Assembly: GCA_964416065.1 (NCBI GenBank)
Contig: CAYQCL010000014.1
Location: 1-51,047 of the forward strand
Source of the DNA: Limiplasma sp964416065
GTDB taxonomy: Bacteria; Bacillota; Clostridia; Christensenellales; Aristaeellaceae
DNA: 51,047 nucleotides
Direction of reading: 5' to 3'
Of the stretch, positions 1-8,477 are shown piece after piece. Under the pieces are notes generated by a model. That model was not told the DNA's origin. It saw nothing but the letters and a program-made list of their open reading frames with translations, and made no database searches. Position numbers and translations under genes: made by a program. How positions within the stretch are numbered: position 1 is the first letter of the stretch; each line of letters opens with the position of its first letter.

Positions 1-162
1 CTCTTGTCTCTCTGTTTTTCTATCCTTGATGTTACCGTTCTATTGTAACTCAACATTCTTGAAAGATTTTGCTATTTTTTGGAAGACTGTGAAAAAAGAC
101 CGCCAATCCCTAAAAAATACGGTGCCTGTGCAAAGCACTATGCTTTTTAGATCAAAGTGTGC

Positions 163-168
163 TATACT
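163..168 (+). promoter_or_regulatory. Candidate -10 element of the XRE/S24 gene
   Basis: TATACT lies 40 bases before the ATG at 209. No good -35 is present at the expected distance, so this promoter is weakly supported. Bases 1-162 hold nothing else that I can identify. Confidence 0.35.
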
Positions 169-208
169 CATCCTTGCCGAAAGAGCTTTATATGAAGGAG
201 ATTGGACG

Positions 209-934
209 ATGAGCCGTTTGGGAGATTTACTGCGTACAGAACGTCTGCGCAGAAAGATGACGCTGAAGCAGGTGGCTAAGCTTGGCGGTGTAAGCGAGGG
301 GTATCTCAAGGATGTGGAGGAGGGTCGGCGCATCATCGCCGATGATCAGGCAAGGCGTATCCTGAAAAAGATTGGGCTTAAGGAGCACAACGAGGAGGGC
401 TTCACGCTTGATGATATTGCCGCAACGGTCGATCTTGAGACGGTAAAGCCTAAGTCCTCTGCACCGAAGCCCGCCGTGGAGAAGGTCGAAAGCGAGGCGG
501 TTTATCAAAGCGCGGGTGGGGAACGGGTCACGGGCGGCGTATGGCTGGACGCGCTGACCAGCGTTCTTAAGCGCGTACCCGTGTATAACGCCGTCCTAAA
601 GGAATCCGACCACAGACTGCTGCCTGTTTTGGACGGCCGCATTGAGGGTGCCGCGCCGGATAAGGTGTTTTATCTTTCCGCACCGGATGACAGCATGCGC
701 GGCTTCCGTATCCTCAAGGATGACCTCTGCCTGATTGTGCCATCCAACAGCCCGATCGACGGTGCCGTTATGCTGGTAGAGCATAACCAGCACCGCTATC
801 TGCGCAAGGTTAAGAAGCTGGACGCTCTCAACGTGCTCCTGCAAAGCTATGACCGAGAATATGCGGCGGAGACATGTGCGCTGCCGGACGTCAGCTTTAT
901 AGGCCGCGTGGTAAGGGTGGAGTTTACGCTCTGA
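209..934 (+). CDS. XRE-family repressor with S24 (LexA-like) C-terminal domain
   Basis: A 241-residue cytoplasmic transcription regulator. Residues 1-60 form an XRE-type helix-turn-helix (TLKQVAKLGGVSEGYLKDVE). A Pro/Lys-rich linker follows, and residues about 120-241 resemble the S24 peptidase/LexA dimerisation fold, with the serine motif DDSMRGF at Ser162. Where S24 proteins carry the catalytic lysine this one reads RYLRKV, so the general base may be Arg199 or shifted to Lys200; self-cleavage is therefore uncertain. The start at 209 is chosen because GAAGGAG lies 8 bases upstream; the frame is open further upstream but without a good ribosome binding site. It stands alone, so its targets are unknown. 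Such proteins are often SOS-like or phage-type repressors, but no phage genes are nearby. Confidence 0.85.
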   Translation: MSRLGDLLRTERLRRKMTLKQVAKLGGVSEGYLKDVEEGRRIIADDQARRILKKIGLKEHNEEGFTLDDIAATVDLETVKPKSSAPKPAVEKVESEAVYQSAGGERVTGGVWLDALTSVLKRVPVYNAVLKESDHRLLPVLDGRIEGAAPDKVFYLSAPDDSMRGFRILKDDLCLIVPSNSPIDGAVMLVEHNQHRYLRKVKKLDALNVLLQSYDREYAAETCALPDVSFIGRVVRVEFTL

Positions 935-938
935 ACCT

Positions 939-964
939 GAAAATGTATACAATTTTCTTTTTTT
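939..964 (+). terminator. Weak AT-rich hairpin with T-run after the XRE/S24 gene
   Basis: A short A/T stem (GAAAAT / ATTTTC) is followed by seven T. It sits 5 bases past the stop codon. The stem is weak, so this is only a possible terminator. Confidence 0.35.
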
Positions 965-973
965 GAAAAAAGC

Positions 974-1002
974 TTGCTTTTCACCTCAAGATTGCATAAA
1001 AT
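974..1002 (+). promoter_or_regulatory. Promoter of the YitT-family gene
   Basis: TTGCTT (974-979), 17-base spacer, TAAAAT (997-1002). It lies 40 bases before the start codon at 1043. Confidence 0.55.
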
Positions 1003-1042
1003 AGCGCAAGTGGTACTTTAGCGCGATGCTGGAGGGAAAAGG

Positions 1043-1906
1043 ATGCAAAAGGAAACCAAAATACAGACCCTTAAGGATTATGGAATGCTGACCGTGGGAA
1101 CGTTGCTGACCGCGTTTGGCGTGTATTTCTTCAAATTTCCTAACAATTTTTCGACAGGCGGCGTAAGCGGCATCTCGATCATCCTCGCCCATTATGCGCC
1201 GACGCTCTCGGCAGGCGCATTTGTCTTTATCATCAATCAGGCACTTCTGGTGCTTGGCTTCGCGGTGTTTGGCAAGTCCTTTGGGATTCGCACCTGCTAT
1301 GCAAGCCTCCTGCTTTCCGGCGTGACCTGGGGGCTGGAATATATCTGCCCGATGGGTCGGCCATTGACCAGCCAGCCGCTTTTGGAACTGATCTTTGCCG
1401 TCGGGCTTCCCGCTGTTGGCAGCGCGATCCTGTTCAACATGCAGGCGTCCAGCGGCGGAACGGACATCGTCGCGATGATTCTGAAAAAACACACCGACAT
1501 CAATATCGGGAATTGCCTCCTGTGTGTGGATTTCCTTATTACGGTCGTGTCGTGTTTTGCCTTTGGCATCGAGACGGGCCTGTTCAATGCCCTGGGCCTT
1601 GTGCTGAAGTCCGTGATCGTGGATATGGTGCTGGAAAACATAAGGGTACAGAAGTACTTCCAGATCATTACTAGCCAGCCAGATAAGATCAAGGATTTTA
1701 TCGTCGACGTGTTGGGTCGCGGCGCGACTGAGCTACATGGCGAGGGCGCGTATACGCATGAAAACAAGACGATTATCCTGACCGTTGTCAATCGCTATCA
1801 GGCAGTTAGACTGCGTCAGCACGCCAAGAATATCGATCCGCATTGCTTTATCCTGATTACCAATACTGGAGAGATTATTGGCAAAGGCTTTAGAGGCGTT
1901 ATGTAA
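1043..1906 (+). CDS. YitT-family membrane protein (DUF161 + DUF2179)
   Basis: A 287-residue integral membrane protein. The N-terminal two thirds contain about five hydrophobic segments with the YitT signature around FPNNFSTGGVSGISI and the glycine-rich SSGGTDIVAMIL. Residues about 205-287 form the soluble DUF2179 domain (DFIVDVLGRGATELHGEGAY), which ends KGFRGVM as is usual in the family. GGAGGG 7 bases upstream supports the start. It is a single gene between a promoter and a terminator. The family is widespread in Bacillota and often present in many paralogues; its transport substrate or function is not established, and nothing here narrows it. Confidence 0.92.
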   Translation: MQKETKIQTLKDYGMLTVGTLLTAFGVYFFKFPNNFSTGGVSGISIILAHYAPTLSAGAFVFIINQALLVLGFAVFGKSFGIRTCYASLLLSGVTWGLEYICPMGRPLTSQPLLELIFAVGLPAVGSAILFNMQASSGGTDIVAMILKKHTDINIGNCLLCVDFLITVVSCFAFGIETGLFNALGLVLKSVIVDMVLENIRVQKYFQIITSQPDKIKDFIVDVLGRGATELHGEGAYTHENKTIILTVVNRYQAVRLRQHAKNIDPHCFILITNTGEIIGKGFRGVM

Positions 1907-1920
1907 CGGAAATAAATATC

Positions 1921-1970
1921 ATGGTCACCGAACCGGAGAAAAACACTGATTCGGCGGCCATTTCTTTGTT
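1921..1970 (+). terminator. Terminator of the YitT gene
   Basis: ATGGTCACCGAA and TTCGGCGGCCAT form a 12-bp stem with one mismatch and one G-U pair, followed by TTTCTTTGTTTT. Confidence 0.6.
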
Positions 1971-1991
1971 TTACGCCCCCAGAACCCAGCT

Positions 1992-3463
1992 CTAGCTCTC
2001 GGCTTGCAACTTTACCATATGCGTGTAGACGCCATCCCTCTGGTAAAATTTTTCTGGCGTGCCCCGCTTGGCCACTTTGCCGTTGGCAAGAGCCACGATC
2101 TGATCCGCGTGCGTGGCGGCGCGCATTCTGTGGGAGATGAAGAGCAGGGCCTTGTCCTTTACGAGTTTGGAGATTGCCTCCTGTACCGGCGTTTCGTTTT
2201 CAACGTTCAGGGAAGCGGCGGTCTCGTCCAGCAGGATGATCAGCGCATCCTTAAGCAGGGCACGGGCGACGGAAATACGCTGATGCTCACCGTCCGAAAG
2301 CGTGGAGCCATTTTCGCCCACCATCGTCTGATATCCGTCGGGAAGTTCGCGGGTGAACTCATCACAGCGTGCGGCCCGTGCCGCGGCATATACCCCTCGT
2401 CCGTGGCGTTCTTTCGTCTGCGACGGATATTTTCTAAAACCGTATTCCGAAACAGCACAACGTCCTGGAATACAAAGGAATAGTGCTTTAAAAGCGTTTC
2501 AGGGTCGATGGCGGAGATGTCCAGACCGCCAAAGGCGATCCTGCTGCTCTGAATATCCCAGAAGAGGGCGGCAAGCTTGCATACTGATGAGGTTTAACAT
2601 TCCGTCGCAGGCGGGGCAAACAGCGCGTAAAAGATGAAGACGCCTTCCACGCCGGAGGCAAACAGGAGCGCTGCCGGAACCAGCAGAGTGAAGTGGCCGT
2701 TGATGTAGGTGAGAAAGGTGGTTTCCCCCTCCGGTAGCTTATAGAGAACTTGCTCGCCAGATCGGACTGGAACATGATGGCGTTGTGAAACGCTTTGAAG
2801 GAATCGACGGTTTGCTGCAAAATCTTCACAACGAGAATATATATTCCACGGTCTCTCCGCTCATTCTTTCAAGCTCTCGCTGATAGAGATGGAAGAATCC
2901 AGCATTTTTGCCGCGCATCATGCTCATTATACAGCCCCCAAAATCATGCTGAAAAGGCAAGGCAGCCCCATTCTCAAACCAAACACAAGGAGCAAAACAA
3001 TGGCAGCTATTGGCGTGATCGCGGCCGCTGTCAGATCGGGAAGCTTATGGGGCAGAAGAACATCCGTCAGCGCGGCATTGTCATCAATGATCTTGCGAAG
3101 CCATCCCGACTGGTTGACCGTAAAGAATCCTAGGGAAAGCTCCAATACGTGGGCCACTCCTGCATGGCGTATGTTGCGCGCGGCACGGAAGGTGGCCACA
3201 TGGGTACACATCAGGGCCGTCAAGTAAACGGCGATGTTGGCTATGGCGAACCAGACGGCTATCCATCCCCATCTAATCACGCCTGTGGCCGAGGCCATGC
3301 TTGGATGAGCCGACAGCACATCCCGCGCTACCAGCCAGACGCAGATGTAGGGAATGAGCTCCAGAACGGCGGCGATGCCAGACAGGAAGTATCCGAGCAA
3401 CGTCAGCTTTTTGTGACCGCCCGCGTATCCCATCAGCTTTGATAAATTGGATTGCTTTTTCAA
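1992..3463 (-). pseudogene. Decayed ABC exporter (fused membrane and ATPase domains)
   Basis: The remains of an MsbA-like half-transporter, normally about 580 residues. Reading from a TTG at 3463 (GAGGAGG about 9 bases upstream), the first roughly 178 codons give an intact N-terminal membrane region with segments such as LTLLGYFLSGIAAVLELIPY. After that the homology jumps between frames at least four times (near 2920, 2840, 2740 and 2415). The nucleotide-binding domain is also damaged at sequence level. No Walker A (GxxGxGKS/T) is found ahead of the Q-loop segment YSFVFQDVVLF. The signature reads LSDGEHQRIS instead of LSGGERQRIS, and the Walker B/D-loop reads LLDETAASLN instead of LLDEATASLD. 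These lesions are too many to be sequencing error. The closest family is the paired ABC exporters that often follow a TetR gene, and a TetR remnant lies just upstream. Confidence 0.85.
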
Positions 3464-3718
3464 AGCACCTAACCTCCTCATCTTGAAATAATTTATTGAT
3501 ACAAGGGAAACCGCAGCCATCCCTGAATATCCTGACATAAAGAAGTTAAGCAAAATTAACTTATGGTAAAAAAGAATAGACAGCATCTTTTACGAGCTTT
3601 CTATTCTGGCGTAGGCACTATTGTCCCATAGGTCCATCCATCTGAAGGTATGAAACTCACGTAATTGGCTGATAAAAATCTTTGCGTGCACTCCTTGGGC
3701 ATGTCGTGGCGCAGAACC

Positions 3719-3919
3719 TTAATACTCATACATGAAGCCGATCATCCAGTCCATGCAGGCGGTGGACGCCTCGCCCATACAGCTGAGCTGATCTTCTTCG
3801 GGCAGGATGGCAAAATCAGTCTGCGCCAGCATGAATCTCCCCATCCCCGCCACTACGGGCTCTACAATGGAAGCGTACAGCGCCTCTTTGCTGGAAAAGT
3901 AGTCGTAGAACGCGCCTGT
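3719..3919 (-). pseudogene. TetR-family regulator remnant, N-terminus lost
   Basis: One open stretch of 66 codons on the minus strand reads TGAFYDYFSSKEALYASIVE and then a plausible TetR C-terminal region ending MDWMIGFMYEY before a stop. The GAFYDYFSSKEALY motif is the recognition-helix end of TetR proteins. A stop codon (3920-3922) immediately precedes it, and no first helices of the DNA-binding domain are found upstream. It would have regulated the adjacent ABC exporter, which is also dead. The interval 3464-3718 holds no intact gene. Confidence 0.75.
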
Positions 3920-3972
3920 TTATCAATTGAGAAAATAGAAAACCGGCTCCCATGTAACAAAGAAAGGAACGG

Positions 3973-4713
3973 TTATGTCTGGCTCGCGTCCAGACTGTGC
4001 AGCCATTCGTTGGCGTCTACGTCGGAAATGATCCCGTCTATCTCCGAAATGTGGCATACGGTGAAAAGGAATGTCTTGCCGAGCTTGCTGCTGTCGCACA
4101 AAAAATATTTCTTCAGGGCATGCTTGAGCATAAGCTGCCGCTGATGTGTCTCATTTTCGGAAAAATCTGAAATTTTTCCATCAACGGTAAGCCCCTGCGA
4201 AGAGAAAAAAACCAGATCTGCCGTTACGGATTGGATGAGGTTTTCCGAATAGGTACCAACACAGGCAAAGGCTTCGGGAACCAAAAGACCTCCCGTGCAG
4301 TAAACGGTGATTCTTTTTTCGCACAGCATTGCTGCGGTACGCAGGCTGTTGGTAATGACGGTAATATTTTGCTTTTCCTTCAGAAAGTTAACCATTCTAA
4401 GCACGGTCGAGGAACCATCCATAAAAATGGTATTCCCCTCTGCAATCAGCTCAACAGCCTGCTTGGCGATTTGATCCTTAATGGAGCTGCTGTTGTGCTC
4501 GCGGATCACCAGCGGAATAAACCGATTCTCACTCTCTCTGAGAGAAACGCCGCCATAGCTGCGAATGACCAGTCCGAGCTCTTCCATTTTTTTAAGCTCT
4601 CTTCGAATCGTTACATTGCTGGCATAGACATGCTCGGCCAAATAATTGACGGTAGCATACTTTTTTTTCTGAAGAATATCCAGAATGGCGTCCATCCTTT
4701 CGGTCTTGAACAT
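3973..4713 (-). CDS. DeoR/GlpR-family transcriptional repressor
   Basis: A 246-residue regulator. The N-terminal winged helix (about residues 3-58: ERMDAILDILQKKKYATVNY ... SNVTIRRELKKMEELGLVIR, then the SYGGVSL wing) is typical of DeoR. The DeoRC effector domain (residues about 70-225) carries the usual IFMDGSST, ITNS and DLVFFSSQG motifs and binds a sugar phosphate in characterised members. Two in-frame ATGs occur; the second (4713) is preferred because AAAGGA lies 9 bases before it, whereas it abuts the first (4722). It is divergent from the sugar/phosphodiester operon starting at 5099, which it very likely represses until a phosphorylated intermediate accumulates. It does not read like the regulator of the dead ABC locus on its other side. 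Confidence 0.9.
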   Translation of the reverse strand: MFKTERMDAILDILQKKKYATVNYLAEHVYASNVTIRRELKKMEELGLVIRSYGGVSLRESENRFIPLVIREHNSSSIKDQIAKQAVELIAEGNTIFMDGSSTVLRMVNFLKEKQNITVITNSLRTAAMLCEKRITVYCTGGLLVPEAFACVGTYSENLIQSVTADLVFFSSQGLTVDGKISDFSENETHQRQLMLKHALKKYFLCDSSKLGKTFLFTVCHISEIDGIISDVDANEWLHSLDASQT

Positions 4714-4764
4714 TTTGATCATTCCTTTGCAAATAGTCGATTGACCGGACGAAAATTGATAAAC

Positions 4765-4825
4765 TTTGATCGAAAAATGAGCGAGAATGTCAATAAAATA
4801 GAATGTTTTTCATTCAAACGATCAA
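4765..4825. promoter_or_regulatory. Inverted TTGATCG...ATGA elements, candidate DeoR operators
   Basis: TTTGATCGAAAAATGA at 4765-4780 is mirrored on the other strand at 4810-4825, which reads TTGATCGTTTGAATGA. The shared parts are TTGATCG and ATGA, with 4 or 5 bases between. The pair sits between the divergent regulator gene and the operon promoter, where DeoR-family operators are expected. Binding is inferred from position and symmetry only. Confidence 0.5.
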
Positions 4826-4828
4826 CTA

Positions 4829-4858
4829 TTGACATCCATGAACCCCAAACAATATAAT
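4829..4858 (+). promoter_or_regulatory. Promoter of the phosphodiester/polyol operon
   Basis: TTGACA (4829-4834), 18-base spacer, TATAAT (4853-4858): both hexamers match the sigma-70/sigma-A consensus. Transcription would start near 4865, giving a leader of about 235 bases before the binding-protein gene. Confidence 0.8.
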
Positions 4859-5032
4859 TATAAACATCAAGAAGTTTTTTGTAAAGCAAGCCGATTTCGC
4901 AAGGGCGATGCAGGCAAAAGACTGTGTTTGCTATACCCTAAAGCGAAGGAAGGAGACGCTTTATAAGACGGTATTTTGCAAGGCGCTAACGAACCGCAAC
5001 CCTTTAGGCGAGCCGCAAAGAAAGGAGGATCA

Positions 5033-5077
5033 ATGGAAAATACCGGTTGGCCAAATGTATACGAATTATGTTTATGA
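5033..5077 (+). CDS. Possible 14-residue leader peptide upstream of the binding-protein gene
   Basis: ATG at 5033 opens a 14-codon frame (MENTGWPNVYELCL, then TGA) behind AAAGGAGG, the strongest ribosome binding site in this leader. It ends 21 bases before the binding-protein start. The rest of the leader (4865-5032) holds small stems such as AAAGCG/CGCTTT but no riboswitch that I recognise. The peptide could couple translation or be a regulatory upstream frame; it may also be chance. Confidence 0.35.
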   Translation: MENTGWPNVYELCL

Positions 5078-5098
5078 GAAGAGAGGAGTTTGATCATT

Positions 5099-6400
5099 GT
5101 GAAGAAAATGATGGCGATTATCCTGACGGTCATGATGCTGATGGGAATGACGGCGATCGCGTCCGCCGAAACGGCGCCTATTGAGATTGACTTTTGGCAT
5201 GCCTGGGGTTCCGGCGCCAATTATGAGGCGCTTGTTGAACTGGTCAATGGATTTAACGAGGCTCATGAGGGAGAAATTCACGTAAACGAGCAATATATTG
5301 GTAACTATGCAGAAATCCTTTCCAAGTATAATACCTCTTTCCGTTCCGGCGATAATCCTGCCGTTTCCCTGATTGACGCCTGTATGACCCTAAACGAATT
5401 GCAGTATGGCACGATGATCAATCTGACTGATTATATCACTCAGAACGATCCTGAATATGATATCAGTCAGTTTGTTCCTGCTATGTTGGTCTTCAGCACC
5501 GATATGGATGGGAACGTATGGTCGCTGCCCTATGGCCGTTCCACTCAGATTATGTACTGCAACCTGGATCTGCTGGGCGAAATCGGCTATGGCATGCCTC
5601 AGAGCTGGGAGGAAATGTGGGAGATTTGCGAAAAGTGGGTTGCTGAAAAGGGAACCCCCGCGTATGGACATACCATTTCCGGCGGATACTTCACCTATTA
5701 CATCACCGTATGGGGAGAAGGCGAGTACCTCAGCAAGGACGGCCTTGGCGCCTGCATGAACCTTAACGATGGATGGGAAAAGGCACTAACGATATGGCGT
5801 GAGGCCATTGATAAGGGATGGTATGAGGTTCCCTCTTTAACCACCGGCGGTTACTGGGAAGATTTCATGGCAGGAAAGCTCCCCTTCTGCTTTAATTCCT
5901 CCGGAAGTTTAAACAACGCTTTGACCAATAGCGAAGGCGTATTTACGCTGGGTGTCGATATGCTCCCCGGCAAAACCCAGGAAGACGGCAGCATTTATCG
6001 CCGCGTTTATACAGGCGGCTCCAACATTATGCTCGCCAGCAACAAGAGTGACGAAGAAACCGCGGCCGGATGGGAATTTATCAAATACATGACCAGCACT
6101 GAGGCGAATATCTACCATTCGCTTAAAACCGGCTATATTCTGTCCCATGTGGGCGTTGAAGACGACGCGGAGGTGCAGGAGACCTGGGCGGAGACTCCTG
6201 AAACTCGTGTTGCTTACGATCAGCTGGCGTATCTGAACGAAACGCATGTTTCGGCGTATTTGTCCGAGATTGACAACGAGGTCGTTTCGTCTCTGGAGGC
6301 TTTCGCGTCCGATGATATTTCCGTCGAGGACGAGCTGGCGAACCTGAAAGACATCATGGAGTCCGTGCTGCCCAATGGCATTGTGGATGTATACGAATAA
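5099..6400 (+). CDS. ABC importer substrate-binding protein, family 1 (UgpB-like)
   Basis: A 433-residue secreted solute-binding protein. The GTG at 5099 is chosen because AGGAG ends 10 bases upstream; an in-frame TTG at 5090 lies too close. The signal peptide (KKMMAIILTVMMLMGMTA) ends IASA-ETA, a signal peptidase I type site, with no lipobox cysteine, which is unusual for a Gram-positive binding protein. The mature start IDFWHAWGSG matches the FWHxM opening of UgpB and other family 1 proteins. The downstream order (ATPase, two permeases) and the glycerol-3-phosphate dehydrogenase at the operon end favour a glycerophosphodiester or sugar ligand. Sequence alone does not separate UgpB from general sugar-binding proteins. 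Confidence 0.88.
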   Translation: MKKMMAIILTVMMLMGMTAIASAETAPIEIDFWHAWGSGANYEALVELVNGFNEAHEGEIHVNEQYIGNYAEILSKYNTSFRSGDNPAVSLIDACMTLNELQYGTMINLTDYITQNDPEYDISQFVPAMLVFSTDMDGNVWSLPYGRSTQIMYCNLDLLGEIGYGMPQSWEEMWEICEKWVAEKGTPAYGHTISGGYFTYYITVWGEGEYLSKDGLGACMNLNDGWEKALTIWREAIDKGWYEVPSLTTGGYWEDFMAGKLPFCFNSSGSLNNALTNSEGVFTLGVDMLPGKTQEDGSIYRRVYTGGSNIMLASNKSDEETAAGWEFIKYMTSTEANIYHSLKTGYILSHVGVEDDAEVQETWAETPETRVAYDQLAYLNETHVSAYLSEIDNEVVSSLEAFASDDISVEDELANLKDIMESVLPNGIVDVYE

Positions 6401-6425
6401 AAAAGCAAACGGCAACCAGGCTGGG

Positions 6426-6453
6426 CAGGGAGGCCGCCTCTGCGGCCTCCCTG
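6426..6453 (+). other. Perfect 12-bp stem-loop between binding-protein and ATPase genes
   Basis: CAGGGAGGCCGC and GCGGCCTCCCTG pair perfectly around a CTCT tetraloop, 25 bases past the binding-protein stop. No T-run follows, so it is better read as an mRNA 3'-end stabiliser or partial attenuator that raises binding-protein dosage over the membrane components than as a full terminator. Confidence 0.7.
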
Positions 6454-6496
6454 TTCCTAACCGCCAATCACTGTTACAGGAGTTCAGGAGGTAAAC

Positions 6497-7531
6497 GTGG
6501 CAGAAATCAGATTTGAGAATATTACCAAGAAATTTGGTGATAAGGTGATCCTTGATCAATTGAATTTAACGATTGAGGACGGCTCTTTTACGGTTATGAT
6601 CGGGCCTTCTGGCTGCGGAAAAACGACTCTTCTGCGCATCATAGCGGGCATTGGTCCGCAGACCAGCGGAAGGATTTATCTGGACGGGGAAGATATTTCA
6701 GGGTTGCCTCCCGCCAAACGAAATGTGGCGATGGTTTTTCAAAACTATGCAATTTATCCCACTATGACCGTAAAAGAAAATATTGAGTTTGGTCTAAAAA
6801 ACAACAAGGTTCCCACAGCCGAGAGGGAGCGCTTAGTTGGAGAAATCTCCGAGATTGTTGGCATTAGCGAGCTGCTGGACCGCAAGCCAAGCACATTGAG
6901 CGGCGGACAAAGGCAACGCATAGCTCTGGCTCGCGCTATGGTCAAAAAGCCCAAGGTCTTTTTGATGGATGAGCCTCTTTCCAATTTGGACGCGAAATTG
7001 CGCGTCAGCATGCGAACGGAGCTCATTGAACTGCATAACCGCCTGCAAACCACCTTTGTTTATGTCACTCACGACCAGACAGAGGCCATGTCCATGGGCA
7101 GCAAAATCATTCTCATGAACAAGGGCGTTATTCAGCAGGAAGCTAGTCCGAGCAAAATCTATCATGATCCGGAAAATCTGTTTACCGCGCAGTTTATTGG
7201 CTCTCCACAGATGAATGTCATTCGCCTTGGCGAGCAGTCGGTCTGCTATGGATTCCGTCCGGAAAAGGTGCATCTTTGCAACGAGGCTAGTCAGTTTTTT
7301 TATATTCGAAAGGGTACCATAGTAACTAAGGAGATGATGGGCTCCGAAACGATCTACCAAATTCGATATGAAGGGAACTCCGTAATGGTCAAGAGTCTGG
7401 AGGATACCTTTGAACAGGGCAGCGAGGTTTATATTGGTGTGAAAAAGGAAAACATCCTGCTCTTTGATGAAAATGAGTGCAGGATTCGTCAGGACGATGT
7501 CCGCTATGACGAATTAATGCAGAAGTTGTGA
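6497..7531 (+). CDS. ABC importer ATPase, UgpC/MsmK-like
   Basis: A 344-residue cytoplasmic ATPase that would power the importer. Visible motifs: Walker A GPSGCGKT (36-43), Q-loop FQNYAIYP (Q82), signature LSGGQ (134-138), Walker B VFLMDEP with Glu159, D-loop NLDAKLR and switch His in VTHDQTEAMS. A C-terminal regulatory (TOBE/MalK-like) domain begins near residue 240 (GFRPEKVHL). The start is GTG, with CAGGAGG 5 bases upstream. Carbohydrate-importer ATPases of this family can be shared between several transporters, but here the gene is inside a complete set. The last codons meet the permease gene, indicating translational coupling. Confidence 0.93.
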   Translation: MAEIRFENITKKFGDKVILDQLNLTIEDGSFTVMIGPSGCGKTTLLRIIAGIGPQTSGRIYLDGEDISGLPPAKRNVAMVFQNYAIYPTMTVKENIEFGLKNNKVPTAERERLVGEISEIVGISELLDRKPSTLSGGQRQRIALARAMVKKPKVFLMDEPLSNLDAKLRVSMRTELIELHNRLQTTFVYVTHDQTEAMSMGSKIILMNKGVIQQEASPSKIYHDPENLFTAQFIGSPQMNVIRLGEQSVCYGFRPEKVHLCNEASQFFYIRKGTIVTKEMMGSETIYQIRYEGNSVMVKSLEDTFEQGSEVYIGVKKENILLFDENECRIRQDDVRYDELMQKL

Positions 7532-7539
7532 GGCCGCAT

Positions 7540-8451
7540 ATGAGTAAGAGCACAGTAATCTCCCGTCCTGCGGGCTATAAAACCCCGTGGGAAAAAATAC
7601 GCCCATATGTTTATATCTTGCCGGCCATGGTCTTTTTGGCGTTGTTCGTAATCTATCCGCTGTTTGACGTGTTTGTCCGCTCCTTTCAGAAATGGAATCT
7701 GATTACCACGCCGACATGGGTGGGGTGGGAAAATTATAAATATAATTTCAGAAGAAAAGAGTTTACGGACGCTATCCTTCACACTGTTATCTATGCCGTT
7801 TTTGTGGTAGGAATTGGCTTGACACTTTCAACGCTGTTTGCCGTTTGGCTGTCCAAAAATACCTTTTTGAATAATCTGACCCGTGATATTATGTTCATGC
7901 CACATGTTATCGCGTTGCTTTCCGTTGCGATGGTATGGGCCTGGATTATGAATAAAGACAACGGTCTGCTCAATATGGTTCTTGGCTTTTTTGGATTGCC
8001 ATCCCTGAAATGGATAGACAGTTCCGATACAGCGATGATGTCCGTGATCATTGTAGCATTATGGAAGGCCATCGGCTATAACACGATGCTGATTTACGCG
8101 GCGATTCAAAATGTGCCTGCGGAATTGTATGAAGCGGCGGATCTGGACAATGCCAACAGCGTGAAAAAATTCTTCAAAATTACGTTGCCCATGATCTCTC
8201 CCCAAATGTTCATGCTGCTGATTACTGCGACCACCGGCTCCTTCCGCGTGTTTGATACCATCCGTGTAATGACTCGCGGCGGCCCCGGCACTTCCACTCA
8301 GGTTCTGGTCTACTATATTTACAAGCAGGCGTTTGTCCTTCAGGGGAAAGTTGGATACGCATTTTCCGCCGCCGTTATCCTTATGCTGATGATCGGCGTG
8401 GTTACCATCGCGTATTTTCGTATTTTGTCCAAGAAGGTTTACTATCAATAA
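7540..8451 (+). CDS. ABC importer permease, UgpA/MalF type
   Basis: A 303-residue inner-membrane permease with six predicted helices, the first being VYILPAMVFLALFVIYPLFD. The EAA loop that docks the ATPase reads ELYEAADLDNANSVKKFFKI. ATG 7540 is preferred because GTGAGG precedes it by 6 bases; an in-frame GTG at 7528 overlaps the ATPase stop and has no ribosome binding site. It pairs with the permease at 8478 to form the membrane channel. Confidence 0.92.
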   Translation: MSKSTVISRPAGYKTPWEKIRPYVYILPAMVFLALFVIYPLFDVFVRSFQKWNLITTPTWVGWENYKYNFRRKEFTDAILHTVIYAVFVVGIGLTLSTLFAVWLSKNTFLNNLTRDIMFMPHVIALLSVAMVWAWIMNKDNGLLNMVLGFFGLPSLKWIDSSDTAMMSVIIVALWKAIGYNTMLIYAAIQNVPAELYEAADLDNANSVKKFFKITLPMISPQMFMLLITATTGSFRVFDTIRVMTRGGPGTSTQVLVYYIYKQAFVLQGKVGYAFSAAVILMLMIGVVTIAYFRILSKKVYYQ

Positions 8452-8477
8452 GCTGGGAAAGGAGAAAAGGACAAGAT

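Noticed and set aside
4859..5032. Riboswitch in the operon leader
   Set aside because: Only short isolated stems are seen; no conserved core of any class known to me.
4908..5093. A 61-codon frame in the operon leader
   Set aside because: Weak ribosome binding site, no family likeness, and it runs into the binding-protein start in another frame; the 14-codon frame at 5033 is better supported.
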